A model generated the notes under the pieces. It did not search any database, was not told where the DNA came from, and saw only the letters and a program-made list of their open reading frames with translations. From Gemmataceae bacterium (lineage in GTDB: Bacteria > Planctomycetota > Planctomycetia > Gemmatales > Gemmataceae), in contig SIAJ01000042.1 in the NCBI GenBank assembly GCA_009691845.1, forward strand, positions 1-44,276: a DNA stretch of 44,276 nt, given 5' to 3'. How positions within the stretch are numbered: position 1 is the first letter of the stretch; every line of letters starts with the position of its first letter. Position numbers and translations under genes: made by a program. This document shows, piece by piece, positions 7,579 to 16,534 of this stretch.

Positions 7579-8381
7579 GCACCGAGGAAATCGAGCGCAT
7601 CCTGTCCGACTTTCGGGCCTGGCTGGGCGACTTGACCGCGATTCCCGCTCCCGTGGCTGACAGCCCGAAGGTCGATCTGTACACGCTCATCGCGCAGTTC
7701 ACGGCCCTGCGGCAAGAAGTGAATTTGCAGACGAAAGCCTCACGCACGTCGCTGAAGCAGAACGCAGAGGCACTCACCGAATTGCGTTCGGCCCTCGAAC
7801 AACTTCAAGAGCAACCGGAAGACGACGGACTCGGCCCGTTGTTGAAGGCCGTTGTCGATGTGTATGACAATCTCACGTTGGCATTGAAGCAGGTCACGAA
7901 ACAGCGTGCCGCGATCGAAAGACCGCTCGCGGAACTCGTTGACGGCACGAAGAACCCTGAACTTGAAAAACTACTTCCTCCTCTGCCGGATGCGAAGCCT
8001 GCCAGGGGGATTTGGGCACGGCTCTTCAGCGCGCAGGCACGGGCTAACATCGGCCTCGACAAGGGAGTTGTTAAGATGATGAAGGTCTTGAACGAACGAA
8101 CGGAGAGAACCGAGAAGGCTGCTAGTCTCGTGCGTTCATCACTCGATAGCCTGATCACGGGTTATCGCATGAGTCTCGCCCGCATCGACCGGGTGCTCGA
8201 ACAGAGTGACATGGAACCAATCGCCGCCGTGGGCGAGACGTTCGACCCCGAGTTGATGGAAGTCGTCGAGGTCGTCGGCGAGAGCGGAAGTCCGGCCGGC
8301 CAGGTGGTCGAGGAAGTCCGTCGCGGCTACATTCGCGGCGAAGTGGTGTTCCGGTTCGCACAAGTCAAAGTGGCCAGGTGA
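7575..8381 (+). CDS. GrpE-like nucleotide exchange factor, enlarged
   Basis: A 268-residue protein. Its C-terminal 60 residues match the GrpE beta-wing pattern: MEPIAAVGETFDPELMEVVE, then GQVVEEVRRGYIRGEVVFR and a final AQVKVAR. GrpE normally opens the Hsp70 nucleotide-binding domain to release ADP. The upstream part is helical, as expected for the GrpE dimer stalk, but is longer than in standard GrpE of about 200 residues. It contains a central insertion with PPLPDAKPARGIWARLFSA. The start overlaps the J-like stop (ATGA). The DnaK gene follows 21 bp later, so this is very likely the dedicated exchange factor of that DnaK. Confidence 0.8.
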   Translation: MSTEEIERILSDFRAWLGDLTAIPAPVADSPKVDLYTLIAQFTALRQEVNLQTKASRTSLKQNAEALTELRSALEQLQEQPEDDGLGPLLKAVVDVYDNLTLALKQVTKQRAAIERPLAELVDGTKNPELEKLLPPLPDAKPARGIWARLFSAQARANIGLDKGVVKMMKVLNERTERTEKAASLVRSSLDSLITGYRMSLARIDRVLEQSDMEPIAAVGETFDPELMEVVEVVGESGSPAGQVVEEVRRGYIRGEVVFRFAQVKVAR

Positions 8382-8402
8382 TTCACACCAGGGAAGAGCG
8401 TG

Positions 8403-10274
8403 ATGGCCGAACTGATTATTGGCATCGATCTTGGAACCACGAACAGCGAAGTTGCCGTCGTCGAGAACGGCGTGCCTCGGGTGCTGCCCGGGGACGATGG
8501 CGATCCGATTCTGCCTTCGTTTGTCGGCCTCGCCGATGATGGCCGGTTGCTCGTCGGCAAGGCCGCCCGCAACCAGTATGCTCTTGCTCCGGAACGCACC
8601 ATCAAGTCGGTCAAGCGCAAGATGGGCGAGGACGTCAAAGTTCCACTGGGGGAAGAGCAGTATCGTCCGCAAGAAGTCTCGGCCATGATTCTGCGGGCAC
8701 TCAAAGATCGGGCCCAGAAGGCGCTCGGCAAGGACGTGCAAAAGGCCGTCGTCACGGTCCCCGCCTACTTCAACGATGCACAGCGCCAGGCGACCATCGA
8801 GGCTGGCCAACTGGCGGGGCTGGAAGTCGTTCGCATTCTCAACGAGCCGACTGCGGCCGCGTTGGTGTACGATCCCGATCAAACTTCCGGCATGAATGTA
8901 CTGGTCTACGATCTCGGCGGCGGAACCTTCGACGTGTCGGTGGTGCGGGCCGAGGGAGGCGTGGTGGAAGTGCTTGCCAGCCATGGCGACACGAAACTGG
9001 GCGGCGACGATTTCGATGAACTTCTGCTCAACCACCTCTGCGACAAGTTCAAGACGCAGCATCAGATCGACTTGCGCACGAACACTACCAGCCAGGCCCG
9101 GATCTTGCGCTCCGCCGAGTCGGCCAAGCGAACGCTCTCGGATCATCCGTTCGCACGTCTGGAAGAAGAGTTTATCGCCGAGAAGGATGGCGTGCCGTTG
9201 CACCTGTCGATGGAAGTGGGTCGCGGCGAGTACGAGGAACTCATTCGCACGCTCATCGATCGCACGATGGATTGCGTGCAACGCTCGCTGGACGATGCGC
9301 ATTTGACAGCCGCCCAGATCGATCGCGTCGTCCTGGTCGGCGGCAGCACGCGAACGCCGATGGTCGGTGATCTGCTCGAATCCCGCCTTGGCCGGCCCGC
9401 TCGCAAGGACATCAATCCCGACTTATGCGTGGCCATGGGGGCGGCCGTGCAGGCGGCCATGATTGCGGGCGAAACGGTTGGTGCCGTACTCGTGGACATC
9501 ACGCCACACTCGATGGGCATCAAAACTCTCGATCCCTCGTCGGGTGATTATCTATTTGGCGGCGGATTTTCCTTCCGGTTCGCACCGATCATCACACGGG
9601 GGACGCCGCTGCCCGCTTCGCGGTCTGAGGTGTTCAGTACGGTGAGCGACAATCAGCCCTCGGTTGAAATCGACATCTACCAGGGCGAAAGCGAGGATGT
9701 TCGCCGCAATCATCGCGTCGGCATGTTTAACATCGAGGGCTTGAGCAAGGTGCCGGCGGGCAACAAACTTGTCGTCCAACTCGATCTGAATCTGGATGGC
9801 GTGCTCAAAATTTCCGCTCGCGAGAAGGCGACCGGCCTCGTGAAGCACATCACGATCGACAACGCCCTCGCCAGGTTCGAACGGGACGAACGAGATGCGT
9901 CGACCGCACGCCTCGAACAACTCTGGCGCGATCGCTTTCCGGAGGTGCCCGAGGGAGAGGGCGACGACGATGTCGGCCCCGACGACATCGAATCCGAGAT
10001 GCTCCACGGCCTGGAATCGGAAGGCGAAGGCCCGTCCGCGTCCATGCCCGCGCTCGACAGCGGTCCACGCGAGGGCCAACGGGAGGCCGTCCAGGCCCGT
10101 GCCCTGCTCGAAAAGGCCGAACGCATCCGCACCAAGGCCACGACCGAGGACCACTCTGAACTCGATCGCTTGATGCAAAACGTGAGAACAACGCTTGAAG
10201 ACCGCAACTGGCACGGGTTAGAGACGGCTTCGGATGCGTTAGCGGATGTGCTTTTCTACCTGGAAGACACTTGA
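8403..10274 (+). CDS. DnaK/HscC-type Hsp70 chaperone
   Basis: A 623-residue Hsp70. The N-terminal ATPase domain has the phosphate-1 motif GIDLGTTNS (7-15), LNEPTAAAL, the phosphate-2 motif VYDLGGGTFDVSV and the adenosine motif VLVGGSTRTPMV. The substrate-binding domain begins near LVDITPHSMGI and has the usual hydrophobic-pocket strands. The lid is shorter and the linker region around 530-560 is strongly acidic (PEGEGDDDVGPDDIESE), unlike housekeeping DnaK. There is no EEVD-like or typical DnaK tail. The ATG at 8403 is preferred to the adjacent GTG at 8400. It is the last gene of the TPR/J-like/GrpE-like operon and probably a specialised paralogue. A housekeeping dnaK may lie elsewhere. Confidence 0.93.
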   Translation: MAELIIGIDLGTTNSEVAVVENGVPRVLPGDDGDPILPSFVGLADDGRLLVGKAARNQYALAPERTIKSVKRKMGEDVKVPLGEEQYRPQEVSAMILRALKDRAQKALGKDVQKAVVTVPAYFNDAQRQATIEAGQLAGLEVVRILNEPTAAALVYDPDQTSGMNVLVYDLGGGTFDVSVVRAEGGVVEVLASHGDTKLGGDDFDELLLNHLCDKFKTQHQIDLRTNTTSQARILRSAESAKRTLSDHPFARLEEEFIAEKDGVPLHLSMEVGRGEYEELIRTLIDRTMDCVQRSLDDAHLTAAQIDRVVLVGGSTRTPMVGDLLESRLGRPARKDINPDLCVAMGAAVQAAMIAGETVGAVLVDITPHSMGIKTLDPSSGDYLFGGGFSFRFAPIITRGTPLPASRSEVFSTVSDNQPSVEIDIYQGESEDVRRNHRVGMFNIEGLSKVPAGNKLVVQLDLNLDGVLKISAREKATGLVKHITIDNALARFERDERDASTARLEQLWRDRFPEVPEGEGDDDVGPDDIESEMLHGLESEGEGPSASMPALDSGPREGQREAVQARALLEKAERIRTKATTEDHSELDRLMQNVRTTLEDRNWHGLETASDALADVLFYLEDT

Positions 10275-10511
10275 GTGAGTTGGGCAGATCGCGAGGACGG
10301 ATCGTTGCTTCGCCTAGCAAGATGGAGTGATTTCCGCTATCATTCCACCTCGAACTAGCCTGATCCTTCCAATCGCTCCATCATGTACGCCAAGTCCCTT
10401 CATCGATCCTGCCTCGGTCGGCCGACTCCACCTTGATCGTTCGCCATCTCGACTGCTCCCTTGCTCCCTTGCTCCGTCTGGCCATCCGACTCGTTCACAA
10501 GGATTTTTGCA

Positions 10512-12125
10512 TTGTCCAATTCCATTGCATGCACAGACCTGACGTCCGAGATCGCACGCCGCCGAACCTTCGCGATTATCTCGCACCCGGATGCCGGCAA
10601 GACCACGTTGACGGAAAAATTCCTGCTCTATGCCGGACAGATCGAGGTGGCCGGTGCCGTTCGTGGCCGCAAGACGACACGAGCCGTCACGTCCGACTGG
10701 ATGCAACTCGAACGCGAACGCGGCATCTCCATCACGTCGACGGCCCTCTCGTTCAATTATCGCGGGCATCTGGTGAATCTGCTCGATACACCGGGGCACC
10801 GCGATTTCAGCGAGGATACCTATCGCACACTGGCGGCCGCCGATAGTGCGGTGATGGTGATCGACGCCGCCAACGGTGTGGAAGGTCAAACGCGAAAATT
10901 GTTCCGCGTTTGTGCCGCCCGCAAGATTCCGATTTTGACCTTCGTGAACAAGATGGATCGGCTCGGGAAGTCGCCACTCGATCTGCTGGCCGAGATCGAG
11001 AACGACCTCAAGATCGAACCGATACCGATGAACTGGCCCCTCGGCCTGGGTGATGAATTCCAGGGCATCTACGACCGGCACGGCGATCGAGCCATGCTGT
11101 TTCAACCCACCGAAGGCGGCTCTCTGCTGGTTCCGACCCGGGCCGTCACGCGAGATGCTCTTGCCAATGAAGTCGGGTCGCGGATCGCAGAACGTTGCAT
11201 GGAAGAGCTTGACCTACTCGACGGTGCAAGCGGTTTGCTCGACCCAGACCGCTTTCGGACCGGTGAGCAAACTCCCGTCTACTTCGGCAGTGCGGCCACG
11301 AATTACGGCATCGAATCGTTTCTGGATTCGTTCCTGCGGCTCGCTCCCGCACCCGGACCCCGCTCGGCAACCGAAGGCATGGTCCCTGCGGACCGCACGG
11401 GCTTCGCCGGTATTGTCTTCAAGATTCAGGCCAACTTGAACCCGAAGCATCGCGACCGCGTCGCCTTCGTGCGTGTGTGTGCCGGTGTGTTCACGCCCGA
11501 AACCGAGCCGATCGTCGCACGTACCGGCGAGAGCCTGCGTGTGAAGGGTTCGCACCGTTTGTTCGCTCGCGAACGGGAGGACATTGATTCGGCGTTCCCA
11601 GGGGATGTGATTGGCATTGCCTTCACGCGGGGCGTCCGGCTTGGCGACACGCTGTGTGAGTTGCCCGCCGTATGCTTCGACGCCCTGCCACAGTTCACGC
11701 CGGAGTGCTTTGCGACGATTCGCACGCCGGACAGTAGCCGGCGGAAACAACTCCTCGAAGGGTTGACCCAACTGGCGGATGAAGGAGCGATTCAGCTGTT
11801 CACGGATCCGGACAACTCACGCGAATTCATGCTCGCGGCCGTCGGCGAGCTTCAGTTCGATGTCGTGCGTTTTCGCCTGGAGGCAGAGTACGGGGTCAAG
11901 TCGACGATCGAACCGCTTCCCTATCGAAGCGGATCGTGGGTCGGGGCAGGCGCAGCGTCGTTGGAAAACGTCCGCCTGCACAACGGCATGAGGGCGGCTC
12001 TCGACTACCGCGGGGTCGCGGTCCTCCTGGCCGACGATCCCTTCACATTGCGGTACTTTCAGCGAACCCAGCCAGAACTGAAGCTCAAGCCGTTCGGCGA
12101 AGATATGTTTGCGCCGAAGGCGTGA
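10512..12125 (+). CDS. prfC: Peptide chain release factor 3 (GTPase)
   Basis: A 537-residue translational GTPase matching RF3 throughout; E. coli RF3 is 529 aa. G1 is SHPDAGKTTLTEK, the switch region has RGISITSTAL, G3 is DTPGHRDFSEDTYRTL and G4 is NKMD. The middle has the RF3 signature KIQANLNPKHRDRVAFVRV, and the C-terminus has the VGELQFDVV core. RF3 releases RF1/RF2 from the ribosome after termination. The start is a TTG at 10512 preceded by AAGGA eight bases upstream; the first upstream frame start (10461) would add a poorly matching 17 residues. It stands alone, about 240 bp after dnaK and 110 bp before the HEAT-repeat gene. Confidence 0.95.
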   Translation: MSNSIACTDLTSEIARRRTFAIISHPDAGKTTLTEKFLLYAGQIEVAGAVRGRKTTRAVTSDWMQLERERGISITSTALSFNYRGHLVNLLDTPGHRDFSEDTYRTLAAADSAVMVIDAANGVEGQTRKLFRVCAARKIPILTFVNKMDRLGKSPLDLLAEIENDLKIEPIPMNWPLGLGDEFQGIYDRHGDRAMLFQPTEGGSLLVPTRAVTRDALANEVGSRIAERCMEELDLLDGASGLLDPDRFRTGEQTPVYFGSAATNYGIESFLDSFLRLAPAPGPRSATEGMVPADRTGFAGIVFKIQANLNPKHRDRVAFVRVCAGVFTPETEPIVARTGESLRVKGSHRLFAREREDIDSAFPGDVIGIAFTRGVRLGDTLCELPAVCFDALPQFTPECFATIRTPDSSRRKQLLEGLTQLADEGAIQLFTDPDNSREFMLAAVGELQFDVVRFRLEAEYGVKSTIEPLPYRSGSWVGAGAASLENVRLHNGMRAALDYRGVAVLLADDPFTLRYFQRTQPELKLKPFGEDMFAPKA

Positions 12126-12235
12126 GCGGTCCGCCTCCTCGCTTCGCTTCGGACTCGCGTTGGCCCTAACTCGTGGCCTCTCCGCAATTCGGCCCGTAGG
12201 ATGCTCCTACACCACGATTGCATCCACGAGTGCTT

Positions 12236-13864
12236 ATGCAAATCCCCGCGGAAAAGATCATTCGCCTGGCCGAATCCGACCACCCTTCGGAAGTTCGCTG
12301 CGCGGCCATCACCATTCTTGGCGAACTGGGTGGCCGCCATCCAGAAGTCAGTGCCGCCATTCTCGGTGCCCTGGCTTCCGACGACGGGGCCGTCCGCATT
12401 CGTGCGGTCTATGCCGCCGGGCAACTCAAAATCGACAAGGCACTCCCCCGCCTGATCGAACGCATCAATCGCGGCGGTCGAGAAGGGGAACTGGCAGCGG
12501 ACGCGGCCGCGAAGCTTGGGGCCAAGGGTTCGCAAGCCCTTCGAGAAGTGATCCACAAGGTCGTGCCGGGCGTCCGCAAATACATCGCGGCCGCCCTGGC
12601 CGGTGCAGAAGCCGACGGAGCGAAAGACTCTTCGGGTTCCGGCATTGCCATGCTGCAGGAAAAGGATCCCGCCGTGATCGAGGCGGCCGTGGGCACGCTG
12701 GCCAACCGTATTCCGGACCTGGATGCGAAACGGAAACGGGCCCTGGCCGACGAGTTGTTCGAAATGGCCAAGTCGAAGAAGGTGAAACTCACGCCACTGG
12801 GCGAAGCGGGCGTCGTCCGGCTCGCGAGTTTGCTCGACGACGAACGCGTCGAGACTCTGTTGTGGGATCGCGTGTTGCCGCCGATTCCGGCCGAGGTGCG
12901 GGCGGCAGCACTACAGGCGCTCTCCAGATTTATAGGCTCACCTGGCAAGGACCATCGGGCCAAGCTCTTTCAATGTGCGGCCGACACGCAGTTCCGCGTG
13001 GCCGCCCCGGCGATGATGCTGCTCGATAAGCTGCCGGTCACGGACAAGCACATTGGCGAATGGCTGGCTCTCTTCGATGCTCCCGATCTCGCCCCACGGC
13101 GATTCGCCTTGAACAAGGTCGGCGACCGCGACGTGGCCGAAGTGTCCGAGAAGCTCATCGAGCAAGTTCGCCATCAAGACCGAAAATACCGGGGTGATGT
13201 GCTTGCCAAACTCGCCGGCCTGAGCAAGGGTCGCAAGGCCCTGGCCGAGCCGTTGCGAAAAGCGGAGACGGCGGAAGAAGCCTGGGACCTGGCCCGAGTG
13301 GTGGCCCCATTCGCGAAGGCTGATCCCAAAACCTGGGGCGATGAACTCTTTCCCACCCTCGGCAAACATCTCGAAGCCAACGACAAGCGCGTCGATCCGC
13401 TGTTGTTCGCGCTGCGTGAAGCCGGTGCGGCCGAACTGCGCGATCGCCTGGAGTCGAAGGGGGCCAGCTACAAGAAGAAGGAAAATTTTGAGAAAGCCCT
13501 CCTCTACTACAAGGCGGCGGCCCGCGATCCGGCGAGCGGTTTTTCCGTTCGCATTGGTCTGGGCACCGTGGGCTTGCTGCTCTCGAAAAAAAACCTGGAA
13601 GCAGAAGCCCGAGCACACGACCCGAGCCTACACGCCTTCGCCGACCTGGTTCGCCAGGACGAGCCGGCCACATTCAAGGAAGTGGAATCCACCAAGTGGC
13701 TCACGGCCGATGATCTGTATTACCTCGGCTTCCACTTCGCCGATCATGTCAATGTCATGGGCGAATTCGGCGGCAAGGTGCTCAAGTTGCTGCTGAAGCG
13801 CTTCCCGAAAAACGAGCTTGCGGCCTCGGCGAAGAACAAGCTCAAGAGTTCGGGACACAAATGA
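12236..13864 (+). CDS. HEAT-repeat protein
   Basis: A 542-residue helical protein. The first 150 residues contain clear HEAT/PBS-lyase-type repeats (HPSEVRCAAITILGELGG, DDGAVRIRAVYAAGQLK, then GGREGELAADAAAKLG), with less regular helical repeats through about residue 420. The C-terminal 120 residues look like a TPR-like pair (YKKKENFEKALLYYKAAARDP) followed by a conserved-looking domain with ADDLYYLGFHFADH. I use the ATG at 12236 rather than an upstream TTG. No enzymatic motif, signal peptide or membrane helix is visible. Such proteins usually act as protein-interaction scaffolds, but the partner is unknown. The gene is flanked downstream by two palindromic repeats. Confidence 0.8.
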   Translation: MQIPAEKIIRLAESDHPSEVRCAAITILGELGGRHPEVSAAILGALASDDGAVRIRAVYAAGQLKIDKALPRLIERINRGGREGELAADAAAKLGAKGSQALREVIHKVVPGVRKYIAAALAGAEADGAKDSSGSGIAMLQEKDPAVIEAAVGTLANRIPDLDAKRKRALADELFEMAKSKKVKLTPLGEAGVVRLASLLDDERVETLLWDRVLPPIPAEVRAAALQALSRFIGSPGKDHRAKLFQCAADTQFRVAAPAMMLLDKLPVTDKHIGEWLALFDAPDLAPRRFALNKVGDRDVAEVSEKLIEQVRHQDRKYRGDVLAKLAGLSKGRKALAEPLRKAETAEEAWDLARVVAPFAKADPKTWGDELFPTLGKHLEANDKRVDPLLFALREAGAAELRDRLESKGASYKKKENFEKALLYYKAAARDPASGFSVRIGLGTVGLLLSKKNLEAEARAHDPSLHAFADLVRQDEPATFKEVESTKWLTADDLYYLGFHFADHVNVMGEFGGKVLKLLLKRFPKNELAASAKNKLKSSGHK

Positions 13865-13891
13865 GCCCCAATAGGGGCACCAAGTTATAGA

Positions 13892-13962
13892 CAGAGCCGC
13901 GACCGTAAGGGAGCGGCCAAAGGCGATTGGCACTCGTTCGCTCCCTTACGGTCGCGGCTCTG
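13892..13962. repeat. Long perfect inverted repeat, family A
   Basis: The 24-bp arm at 13892-13915 (core GAGCCGCGACCGTAAGGG) is perfectly inverted at 13939-13962, with a 23-bp loop. A second copy lies at 17989-18012. This is a dispersed G+C-rich palindromic element that may double as a terminator for the HEAT gene. Confidence 0.85.
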
Positions 13963-14025
13963 AAATGACCCAACAGATTCACTTGCCGGAACGCAAGAAG
14001 GGAAAAGACAAATAGCAGGAGAACA

Positions 14026-14061
14026 TCGGAGCCGCGCACGCAGCGGAGTAAGCGGCTCCGA
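14026..14061. repeat. Palindromic repeat, family B (short copy)
   Basis: TCGGAGCCGC (14026-14035) is inverted as GCGGCTCCGA (14052-14061). The loop GCACGCAGCGGAGTAA is shared with the longer family B copy at 35214-35287. It sits about 27 bp upstream of the thymidine kinase start. Confidence 0.8.
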
Positions 14062-14087
14062 TTGATATACCCTTCATTTGATTGCAC

Positions 14088-14669
14088 ATGGCCAAGCTCT
14101 ACTTCTACTACTCGACGATGAATGCTGGCAAATCGACGGCGCTGCTTCAAGCCGCCTACAACTACAGCGAACGCGGCATGTCGACTCGGCTGTTTGTTGC
14201 ACGCCTCGACGATCTGGCGCGCGGCCGGATCGCATCGCGAATCGGCATCGAAGCCGAGGCCTCGCGATTCGATGCCGGGACAAACTTTTGGGACCTGCTT
14301 GCCACCGAGAGCCTGGCCTGTGTGTTGGTGGACGAGGCCCAGTTTCTGACGAAGGAACAGGTTCGCCAACTCGCCCGTGTGGTCGATGAAGCGGACATTC
14401 CCGTGATGTGCTACGGACTGCGGACCGACTTTCGCGGCGAACTTTTTCCGGGAAGCTCCGCCCTCTTGGCCTGGGCGGACACGCTTTCGGAACTCAAAAC
14501 GATTTGTTATTGCGGTCGCAAGGCGACAATGGTCGTCCGAGTTTCGCCGGAAGGGATCGTCGAATGCGCTGGCCACCAAATTGAGATCGGCGGCAACGAG
14601 CGTTACGTTTCCCTGTGCCGCAAGCATTTTTCGCAGGCACAATCGAGCGGCCAATGTCCCGGAAGATAA
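14088..14669 (+). CDS. tdk: Thymidine kinase (type II)
   Basis: A 193-residue TK1/type II thymidine kinase, which phosphorylates thymidine to dTMP for salvage. The P-loop is STMNAGKST near residues 9-17, the Walker B/lid region is VLVDEAQFL, and the substrate-site motif is [10 protein letters not shown] zinc-binding set is formed by Cys-Tyr-Cys-Gly after LKTI and by the later Cys-Ala-Gly-His and Leu-Cys-Arg-Lys-His. Length and order match the family. The ATG at 14088 is used; no strong ribosome site is visible. It is preceded by repeat elements and followed by a 446-bp gap, so it is probably a single-gene unit. Confidence 0.95.
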   Translation: MAKLYFYYSTMNAGKSTALLQAAYNYSERGMSTRLFVARLDDLARGRIASRIGIEAEASRFDAGTNFWDLLATESLACVLVDEAQFLTKEQVRQLARVVDEADIPVMCYGLRTDFRGELFPGSSALLAWADTLSELKTICYCGRKATMVVRVSPEGIVECAGHQIEIGGNERYVSLCRKHFSQAQSSGQCPGR

Positions 14670-15115
14670 CACGCGTGTAATCTAGACAGGAACAATGAGC
14701 GTGTTCGGGGGGAAGCCTCCCGTTCGCGGAGCGGCTGTGGAAGAATGCCAAGATTGTCGCCTTTCGCACTTCCGCGAGATGGGCTCGGCGGAGATTAGCC
14801 CCTTGGGATCCTCCCGCTACTGGCCACCGACGCAGATGATTGCGGTGTCTGCTCGTTTGGTGCACTCTCGTCCTTTCAGCAACCACCAGCAAACCGGCGA
14901 TGCCGACGAGTAAACCGCATTTCACATCGGAGGGCATGGCTGTAATCCGTGGTGTCTGGTCTCGTGAAGTATTCCGCCCAACCGCCCGGCCGTTCGCTTG
15001 CTTGAGGAAAAATCCAGTTGCGGGAAGATTCCGGACTCCTGAGAATGCTCCTGTTCATACCTTTCAGAAGAGTGGACCGAACCGGAGTGGTCGGAATATT
15101 CGTCAGGAGTCATCC
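14670..15115. other. Intergenic gap, no supported gene
   Basis: There are 446 bp between tdk and the DcuC-like gene. Frames here are short and lack homology I can recognise. A minus-strand frame starting near 14937 begins with a hydrophobic stretch (GLLVGIAGLLVV) that could be a remnant of a small exported protein, but it soon loses gene-like character. The ribosome site of the next gene (AGGAG at about 15105) lies at the right edge. Confidence 0.4.
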
Positions 15116-16480
15116 ATGCCGGACTTTGGGCCTGTGCTTCTCGTGGTCGCGGGCCTCATCATCGCGGGGGTAGTCTATGCGGTCGCACGGGGCGTGGATG
15201 TTCGCCTCGCCCTACTGATCGCCGCGTTCGCCTTGGCCGGACTGAAAGGCGACCTGGCCCCCATCGTCGTCAAGTTCATTGCCACGTTCAGCGACGAGCA
15301 ATACGTCGTGCCGATCTGCACCGCGATGGGTTTCGCGTACGTCCTTCGGCATACCGGCTGCGATCAGCATCTGGTCCGACTGCTCACCAAGCCGCTGCGT
15401 TCCGCTCGAATCTTCCTGATTCCGGGCGTCGTGTTGGTTGGCTTTCTGGTGAACATTCCGGTCATCTCCCAAACCAGCACGGCCGTATGCATTGGTGCCG
15501 TCGTGGTGCCGCTCATGCGGGCGGCACGCTTGTCGAGCCTGACGATTGGGGCCAGCATTCTTCTTGGTGCGTCCATCGGCGGCGAGTTGCTGAATCCCGG
15601 AGCGCCGGAGTTGAACACCGTGGCCAGGCGACTGTCCGACGATGAGCAACGGGAAGTTTCGCCGAAGGAAGTCGTGCCGGCTGTGCTGCCGTTGCTCTTT
15701 CCCCACCTCGCCATCGCGACGGCAATTTTCTGGGTGTTCCAGATTCGAGCCGAGCGAAAAGCCACCAAGATCGCAGAACCAGCCGCCGAGGAGGCACCGA
15801 ACCTGCGAGTGCACTTGCTTCGCGCGGTCGTACCGCTCGTGCCCCTGGTCTTGCTCTTCTTGGCCGGCCCTCCGCTCAACGTGCTGTCCATTCCGGAACA
15901 CTGGGTCATTCCAGTCGAAGCAGGTGCGGAAGGGACGAAGTACGAAACCCGATTGATCGGCCTGGCCATGCTCGTCGGCGTCCTGGCTGCGGCGCTTTCA
16001 AATCCGTGGGTGCTACGTGGAGTGCCGAAAGCGTTCTTCGAGGGGGCCGGTTACGCCTTTACGGAAGTGGTCTCGCTGATTGTCATCGCGAGTTGTTTCG
16101 CCGAGGGCGTGAAGATCGTCGGCGTGGCCAAACTGATCGGCGACGGAATTCAGCACGTGCCCGGGATGTTGATCCCCGTTGCCGGCTTCGTGCCGCTGGC
16201 GTTCGCGGCCCTCAGTGGTTCGGGCATGGCAAGCACTCAAGGTCTCTACGGGTTCTTTGTCGATCCCGCACGAGCCCTCGGCGTCGATCTGAAAGAGATC
16301 GGCGCGGTGGTCTCGCTTGGGGCCGCGGCGGGACGCACCATGTCCCCCGTGGCAGCCGTGGCATTGATGTCGGCGAAAATCACGGGTACCAATTCGTTCG
16401 AGTTGGCACGCCGTGTCGCTCCGCCGCTGTTGCTCAGCATGGCTATCGTGATCGGCCTGCGATTACTGCGCGTTTTGTAG
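15116..16480 (+). CDS. DcuC-family C4-dicarboxylate transporter
   Basis: A 454-residue membrane protein with about 11-12 hydrophobic segments, starting MPDFGPVLLVVAGLIIAGVV. The ATG at 15116 is supported by AGGAG six bases upstream, and the resulting length fits DcuC (about 460 aa). Family-like features include a conserved loop with NIPVISQTSTAVCIG, GASIGGELLNPGAPELNT in the first half and ALSGSGMASTQGLYG with AAAGRTMSPVAAV in the second half, reflecting the inverted-repeat fold. DcuC proteins carry dicarboxylates such as succinate or fumarate across the inner membrane, but the substrate here is not shown by sequence. It is followed by a palindromic terminator-like repeat and a convergent gene. 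Confidence 0.85.
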   Translation: MPDFGPVLLVVAGLIIAGVVYAVARGVDVRLALLIAAFALAGLKGDLAPIVVKFIATFSDEQYVVPICTAMGFAYVLRHTGCDQHLVRLLTKPLRSARIFLIPGVVLVGFLVNIPVISQTSTAVCIGAVVVPLMRAARLSSLTIGASILLGASIGGELLNPGAPELNTVARRLSDDEQREVSPKEVVPAVLPLLFPHLAIATAIFWVFQIRAERKATKIAEPAAEEAPNLRVHLLRAVVPLVPLVLLFLAGPPLNVLSIPEHWVIPVEAGAEGTKYETRLIGLAMLVGVLAAALSNPWVLRGVPKAFFEGAGYAFTEVVSLIVIASCFAEGVKIVGVAKLIGDGIQHVPGMLIPVAGFVPLAFAALSGSGMASTQGLYGFFVDPARALGVDLKEIGAVVSLGAAAGRTMSPVAAVALMSAKITGTNSFELARRVAPPLLLSMAIVIGLRLLRVL

Positions 16481-16492
16481 GGTGGCGTCTTG

Positions 16493-16525
16493 TCCCCCCT
16501 CTCCGTTTCGGGGAGAGGGGAGAAA
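16493..16525. repeat. Palindromic repeat between convergent genes
   Basis: CCCCCCTCTCC, a short loop and GGGGAGAGGGG, followed by AGAAAAA, form a strong stem 13 bp after the DcuC-like stop and 10 bp before the convergent SMP-30 stop. It is probably used as a terminator for both. It is the same family as the in-frame copy at 4271. Confidence 0.75.
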
Positions 16526-16534
16526 AACATAGGC

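Noticed and set aside
13892..14061. CRISPR-like array from clustered repeats
   Set aside because: The repeats are two different palindrome families without regular spacing or spacers.
14695..14913. 72-codon plus frame after tdk with AGGA upstream
   Set aside because: Composition is not protein-like and no family is recognised; the spacing of AGGA is too short.
14494..14937. Minus-strand frame over the tdk end with a hydrophobic start
   Set aside because: It overlaps tdk for a third of its length and loses coding character after the hydrophobic segment; at most a remnant.
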